Assembly: GCF_014207445.1 (NCBI RefSeq) | Contig: NZ_JACHEM010000005.1 | Coordinates: forward strand, 372,001 to 436,000 | DNA: 64,000 nucleotides | Direction: 5' to 3' | Source of the DNA: Streptomyces candidus | GTDB lineage: Bacteria > Actinomycetota > Actinomycetes > Streptomycetales > Streptomycetaceae | Part shown: piece after piece, positions 61,037 through 64,000 of the stretch | Numbering within the stretch: the first letter of the stretch is position 1 | Layout of the letters: every line of letters begins with the position of its first letter | Program-made: the position numbers and the translations under genes | Notes under the pieces: model-generated | What the model was told of the DNA's origin: nothing | Database searches by the model: none | The model's input: the letters and a program-made list of their open reading frames with translations, nothing else

Positions 61037-62293
61037 ATGTCTTCGCTTGAGCACACCGCCCGCATGCTCCACGCCTTGCTGCGCGGGAGTCACCTTGCCG
61101 CCTTCGAGGAGCTGCCCGCCCTGGTGGACCGGCACGCCGACGACGCCGGGCTGCGCGAGGCGCGTATCTACGTCGCAGACGTGCAGGAGCTGGTGTTGCG
61201 TGAAACGACCGGGCAGGGTCTGGACGCGGGGGACGGCGGGCAGGAGCTGCGAATCGACGCCACGCTGGCAGGCCGGGCCTTTCGGGACGGGAGGCCGCAC
61301 TCGGCACCTGTCGGCGGCCTGATGCAGCACTGGCTCCCGGTGCTGGACGGCACCGAACGCCTCGGCGTGCTTCGCGTCGCAACCGACACCGAGCCGGACG
61401 AGCACACACGGGCGACCATGGAGGGTTTGGCGTCGCTAGTAGGTCTGTTGCTGGTCTCCAAACGTCATCACAGCGACTCCCATGCCCGTCTCACCCGTGT
61501 CAGCCCGATGTCGGTCTCCGCGGAGATGCAGTGGACGCTGATGCCGCCGCGGACGTTCGCCAACAAGCGGGTGACCATCGCCGCGGCGATGGAACCCGCC
61601 TATACCACCGCAGGCGACGCCTTCGACTACGCCCTGGCCGGCGACACCGCCCACCTGGCAGTCTTCGACGCCATGGGGCACGACACCGCCGCCGGGCTGA
61701 CCGCAAACCTGGCCATGGCCACCTGCCGCAGCCAGCGACGCCAGGGCAACAGCCTGGCCGAAGCGCGCGAGGCCATCGAAGCCACCTTGATCGAGCAGTT
61801 CGCGCAGTCCCGCTACGCAACCGCCGTACTCGCCGACCTTGACCTGGTCACCGGTGTGCTGACCTGGATCAATTGCGGGCACCACCCGCCGGTCCTCATC
61901 CGCGGCCGACGCTGGACCGCCCATCTGGACTGCACCCCCACTCACCCCGTAGGAACCGGCCTGGGCCTTCCTGTGACGCTGTGCCGGGAACAGCTGGAGC
62001 CCGGCGACCAGCTGCTGCTTTACACCGACGGCGTCGTCGAAGCGCGCGATGCCACGGGGCACGAGTTCGGCCGCGACCGCTTCGTCGACTTCGTCATCCG
62101 CCACCAGGCCGACGGGCTGGCCGCCCCCGAAACCCTGCGCCGGCTCGTACGCGCCGTACTTGATCATCACGACGGTCACCTCAATGACGATGCCACCGTC
62201 CTGCTGTGCGAGTGGCACGGCGGCGCGGCGGTGGCAGAACCCGTCCGGTGCGAGGGCATCGCTCCGAACATCCGCAAGCGCGAACCGAGCTAG
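61037..62293 (+). CDS. GAF-PP2C family serine/threonine phosphatase (SpoIIE-like)
   Basis: A 418-aa phosphatase typical of Streptomyces partner-switching regulation. Residues about 20-145 form a degenerate GAF-like sensor (LREARIYVADVQELVLRETTG, LMQHWLPVLDGTERLGVLRVATDTEPDEHT). Residues about 165-400 are the SpoIIE/PP2C domain with metal ligands in AGDAFDYAL, FDAMGHDTAAG, LLYTDGVVEARD and DDATVLL. It would dephosphorylate anti-anti-sigma proteins to release a stress sigma factor. Start ATG 61037 (MSSLEHTARMLHALLRG). A broken paralogue lies 3.2 kb upstream. Confidence 0.88.
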   Translation: MSSLEHTARMLHALLRGSHLAAFEELPALVDRHADDAGLREARIYVADVQELVLRETTGQGLDAGDGGQELRIDATLAGRAFRDGRPHSAPVGGLMQHWLPVLDGTERLGVLRVATDTEPDEHTRATMEGLASLVGLLLVSKRHHSDSHARLTRVSPMSVSAEMQWTLMPPRTFANKRVTIAAAMEPAYTTAGDAFDYALAGDTAHLAVFDAMGHDTAAGLTANLAMATCRSQRRQGNSLAEAREAIEATLIEQFAQSRYATAVLADLDLVTGVLTWINCGHHPPVLIRGRRWTAHLDCTPTHPVGTGLGLPVTLCREQLEPGDQLLLYTDGVVEARDATGHEFGRDRFVDFVIRHQADGLAAPETLRRLVRAVLDHHDGHLNDDATVLLCEWHGGAAVAEPVRCEGIAPNIRKREPS

Positions 62294-62755
62294 CGGAGAA
62301 CGGGCCGGGCGCGGCCGACGGCGGCGAGGACGGCTCAGCTGTGGCCGGACCGCGTAGCCCCGTGCCTCGGGTGTGGCGGGATTGCAGTAGCTCCGTGCTC
62401 ACCGGCTCGTCAGCGACGCGAGGCAGAGGACGGTGCTGTGTCACTGGGGTGGCGGTCTGCCGCCATGGTCCGAGGCCCTCGCCGACTTCTGCACCTGCTT
62501 CGACCCCCCGACCACAACGGGAAGGCGCTCGTCCGCACCCAAGACGTGAACGCCGTCCTGCACCTCCGCCCTGCCGGCCGTGGGCGAGCGACCACGCGGC
62601 GATTCCCGTGAGGGCATCCTCGCCGCGTCTGGTTGCCGCCACGCCATCGATCCCGGCCTGCAGTTCGGCCCCCGCCGGCCTCCAGACCGATATCAGTTCC
62701 GTCACCGTCCCGGGGTCCCCGCCTTCCCAGCGAGCACCTCCCCGACTTGACAGCC
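62294..62755. other. 462-bp gap, nothing recognised
   Basis: Between the phosphatase and the dehydrogenase fragment; neither strand shows a convincing gene. Confidence 0.35.
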
Positions 62756-63002
62756 CGGCGACCACGTCACCGGGCTGCACCCCGCCCAGGTCCGCCCCCA
62801 TCCAGCCGGTCGGCACCGAGTCCGACACGAACAGTGCGCTCATGTCGTCGACGCCGTCCGGGACGGTGAACGCGCCGTAGTCCGCGAACGGGACACGCAC
62901 GTACTCCGCATGGCTGCCACGCAGCCCGCCCATGGCGTGCGAGTAGCCGAAGATGCCGCCCGTGTCCGCACCGAAGAGGGCCTGGCCGATGCCGGGGTTG
63001 GT
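62756..63002 (-). pseudogene. inverted fragment of a second zinc alcohol dehydrogenase gene
   Basis: The minus strand encodes NPGIGQALFGADTGGIFGYSH, GLRGSHAEYVRVPFADYGAFTVPDGVDDMSALFVSDSVPTGW and GVQPGDVVA, the same 82-residue middle section as in the intact gene at 59378. Only one residue differs (Thr to Met); nearly all other base changes are at third codon positions. Homology begins and ends abruptly, so this is an isolated gene piece with no start, zinc sites or C-terminus. Confidence 0.85.
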
Positions 63003-63077
63003 CGGCCCCGGTCCTCATCAGCAGCCCGGAGGGCAGTTGCGCCGACCCCCCGCCCGGCGCAGGAGAACGGACGGCTG

Positions 63078-64000
63078 TCATACGGAGCGGGTCTCACCGC
63101 TGCGGTCCGCATACGCCCGCGTGCAGTCGCCCGCCAGGGCGATACGGACTCTACGGTGCAGGTCGTGCACCTGTTCCGCATCGGCCTGCGACACGGTGGG
63201 GGACAGGGCGGCCTGCACGGCGTCGGCCGCGCGGTGTACTTCACCCGCGTGCTCGCGGTCGTGTACGACGACCGCCAGGTCCCGGAGCATCCGCAAGAGG
63301 GCGGCGAGGACAGTGGGCTCCTCGGCGGCGAAGCGTTTGAGCTGGTCGCAGGCCAGATCGAGGTAGTAGCGCATGTCCCGGTCGGGCACGATGGCACGCG
63401 GCTCACCGTCGTGATCCAGATGCACGGTGGGACCGAGTCGGCGGCCGGCGAGCCGCACCAGGAGGTCGGCCATGTGTCCCACGGCGGTGGCGGCGGTGAC
63501 CGGGTCGTTGATACCCGGTGACATGGCCTTGACAGCGATGTCCTGCAGTTGACGGAAGCCGAACGCCGCGTCCTGGTCGAGGGTCCGCTCGTACCCGAGC
63601 GTGACGGCCGCATTGATTGCCGCGGCCGGCACATCCGGCTCGGGCTCCAAAGACTCCGCTCCATGTGCAGTCGTCCAGACGGTGGCCAGCGGGCTACGGG
63701 CGACCACCAGGTCGCCGGGCCGTGCGTTCAGGCGCACCAGTGCGCTGCGGCGCCGGGCGCACTCCACGAGAGCGGGCACGTCGACCAGCCGCACGAACCC
63801 GCTGCCCGTCGCGTACACCGTCGTCCCGGCCGCTTCATCGAGTTCCAGCTCGTCGGGTGAACGGGGGCGGGGATCGTCGCCATCGGGGTAGAACATGCCG
63901 ATCGCGGTGGCTGTCTCGTCATGAACGGCCTGCATCATGGAATCCACGCGCACCTCGCGCACGATGTGCGTGAGAAAGGCCAGCACCGCGGCCATCGATG
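63078..64000 (-). CDS. DUF2254 membrane protein, C-terminal part (runs off right edge)
   Basis: About 307 residues of a DUF2254 protein are visible. The last part of the membrane region (AAVLAFLTHIVREVRVDSMMQAVHDET) is followed by the conserved soluble domain: GSGFVRLVDVPALVE, LNARPGDLVVARSPLATVW, GYERTLDQDAAFGFRQLQDIAVKAMSPGINDPVTAATAVGHMADLL, and HLDHDGEPRAIV. The family normally has several N-terminal transmembrane helices and over 400 residues, so the gene begins outside the window; the Met at 63995 is internal. Function unknown. Confidence 0.85.
   Translation of the reverse strand, partial: SMAAVLAFLTHIVREVRVDSMMQAVHDETATAIGMFYPDGDDPRPRSPDELELDEAAGTTVYATGSGFVRLVDVPALVECARRRSALVRLNARPGDLVVARSPLATVWTTAHGAESLEPEPDVPAAAINAAVTLGYERTLDQDAAFGFRQLQDIAVKAMSPGINDPVTAATAVGHMADLLVRLAGRRLGPTVHLDHDGEPRAIVPDRDMRYYLDLACDQLKRFAAEEPTVLAALLRMLRDLAVVVHDREHAGEVHRAADAVQAALSPTVSQADAEQVHDLHRRVRIALAGDCTRAYADRSGETRSV

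Overview
The window is high-GC DNA with almost exclusively G/C third codon positions, GTG/TTG starts, GAF-ANTAR proteins, SPW-repeat and DUF2254 proteins and very rare TTA codons. All of this points to a Streptomyces (or close actinomycete) chromosome, probably an accessory-rich arm, because decayed genes are frequent. No transposase, integrase or CRISPR array was seen.

Layout. 1-3.5 kb: two GAF(-ANTAR) regulators, a small unknown protein and a histidine-rich protein behind a candidate Zur box. 3.8-13.9 kb: a catabolic island with an MHS-type transporter, a secreted tannase/feruloyl-esterase-like hydrolase, a GAF-PucR activator, a 3-hydroxyacyl-CoA dehydrogenase, a secreted lipase-like protein with an unusual nucleophile elbow, succinyl-CoA:3-oxoacid CoA-transferase (scoA/scoB) and a secreted alpha/beta hydrolase. 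Together they would release, import and oxidise ester-linked acids to acetoacetyl-CoA. 14-17.1 kb: two CNNM/CorC-like membrane proteins and the wreck of a third. 17.3-22.4 kb: a TetR-methyltransferase pair with a palindromic operator, another methyltransferase, a frameshifted lipoprotein and gdhA. 22.68-25.0 kb: a 76-nt tRNA-Arg(CCG)-shaped RNA with abnormal D and T loops, whose CCA end overlaps by one base the start codon of a 752-aa protein of unknown function. 25.4-30.5 kb: FKBP isomerase, Kazal-like secreted protein, secreted EEP-fold hydrolase, glycerophosphodiesterase lipoprotein and an alpha/beta hydrolase.

30.9-38.4 kb is a compact, apparently undescribed biosynthetic locus: a HemW-like radical SAM enzyme and a DUF1152 protein, divergent from a tightly coupled operon of two different ATP-grasp ligases, an MFS exporter and a FemAB-like acyltransferase. 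It fits a small, non-NRPS modified peptide. 38.4-44.1 kb is mostly decayed DNA (ECF sigma, tripeptidyl aminopeptidase, FAD oxidoreductase and ABC permease fragments) around a few intact genes (membrane protein, SGNH hydrolase, TetR).

44.17-56.36 kb is a second biosynthetic locus: an MFS exporter with two TTA codons and a 3639-aa PKS-NRPS (AL-ACP-KS-AT-ACP-LLM monooxygenase-C-A-PCP-C) ending in a condensation domain without a thioesterase. 56.8-64 kb holds stress/regulatory accessory genes: a decayed and an intact PP2C phosphatase, an SPW protein, a zinc alcohol dehydrogenase, an inverted 247-bp piece of a second such dehydrogenase, and a DUF2254 protein running off the right edge.

All assignments come from reading the sequence; no database search was possible.
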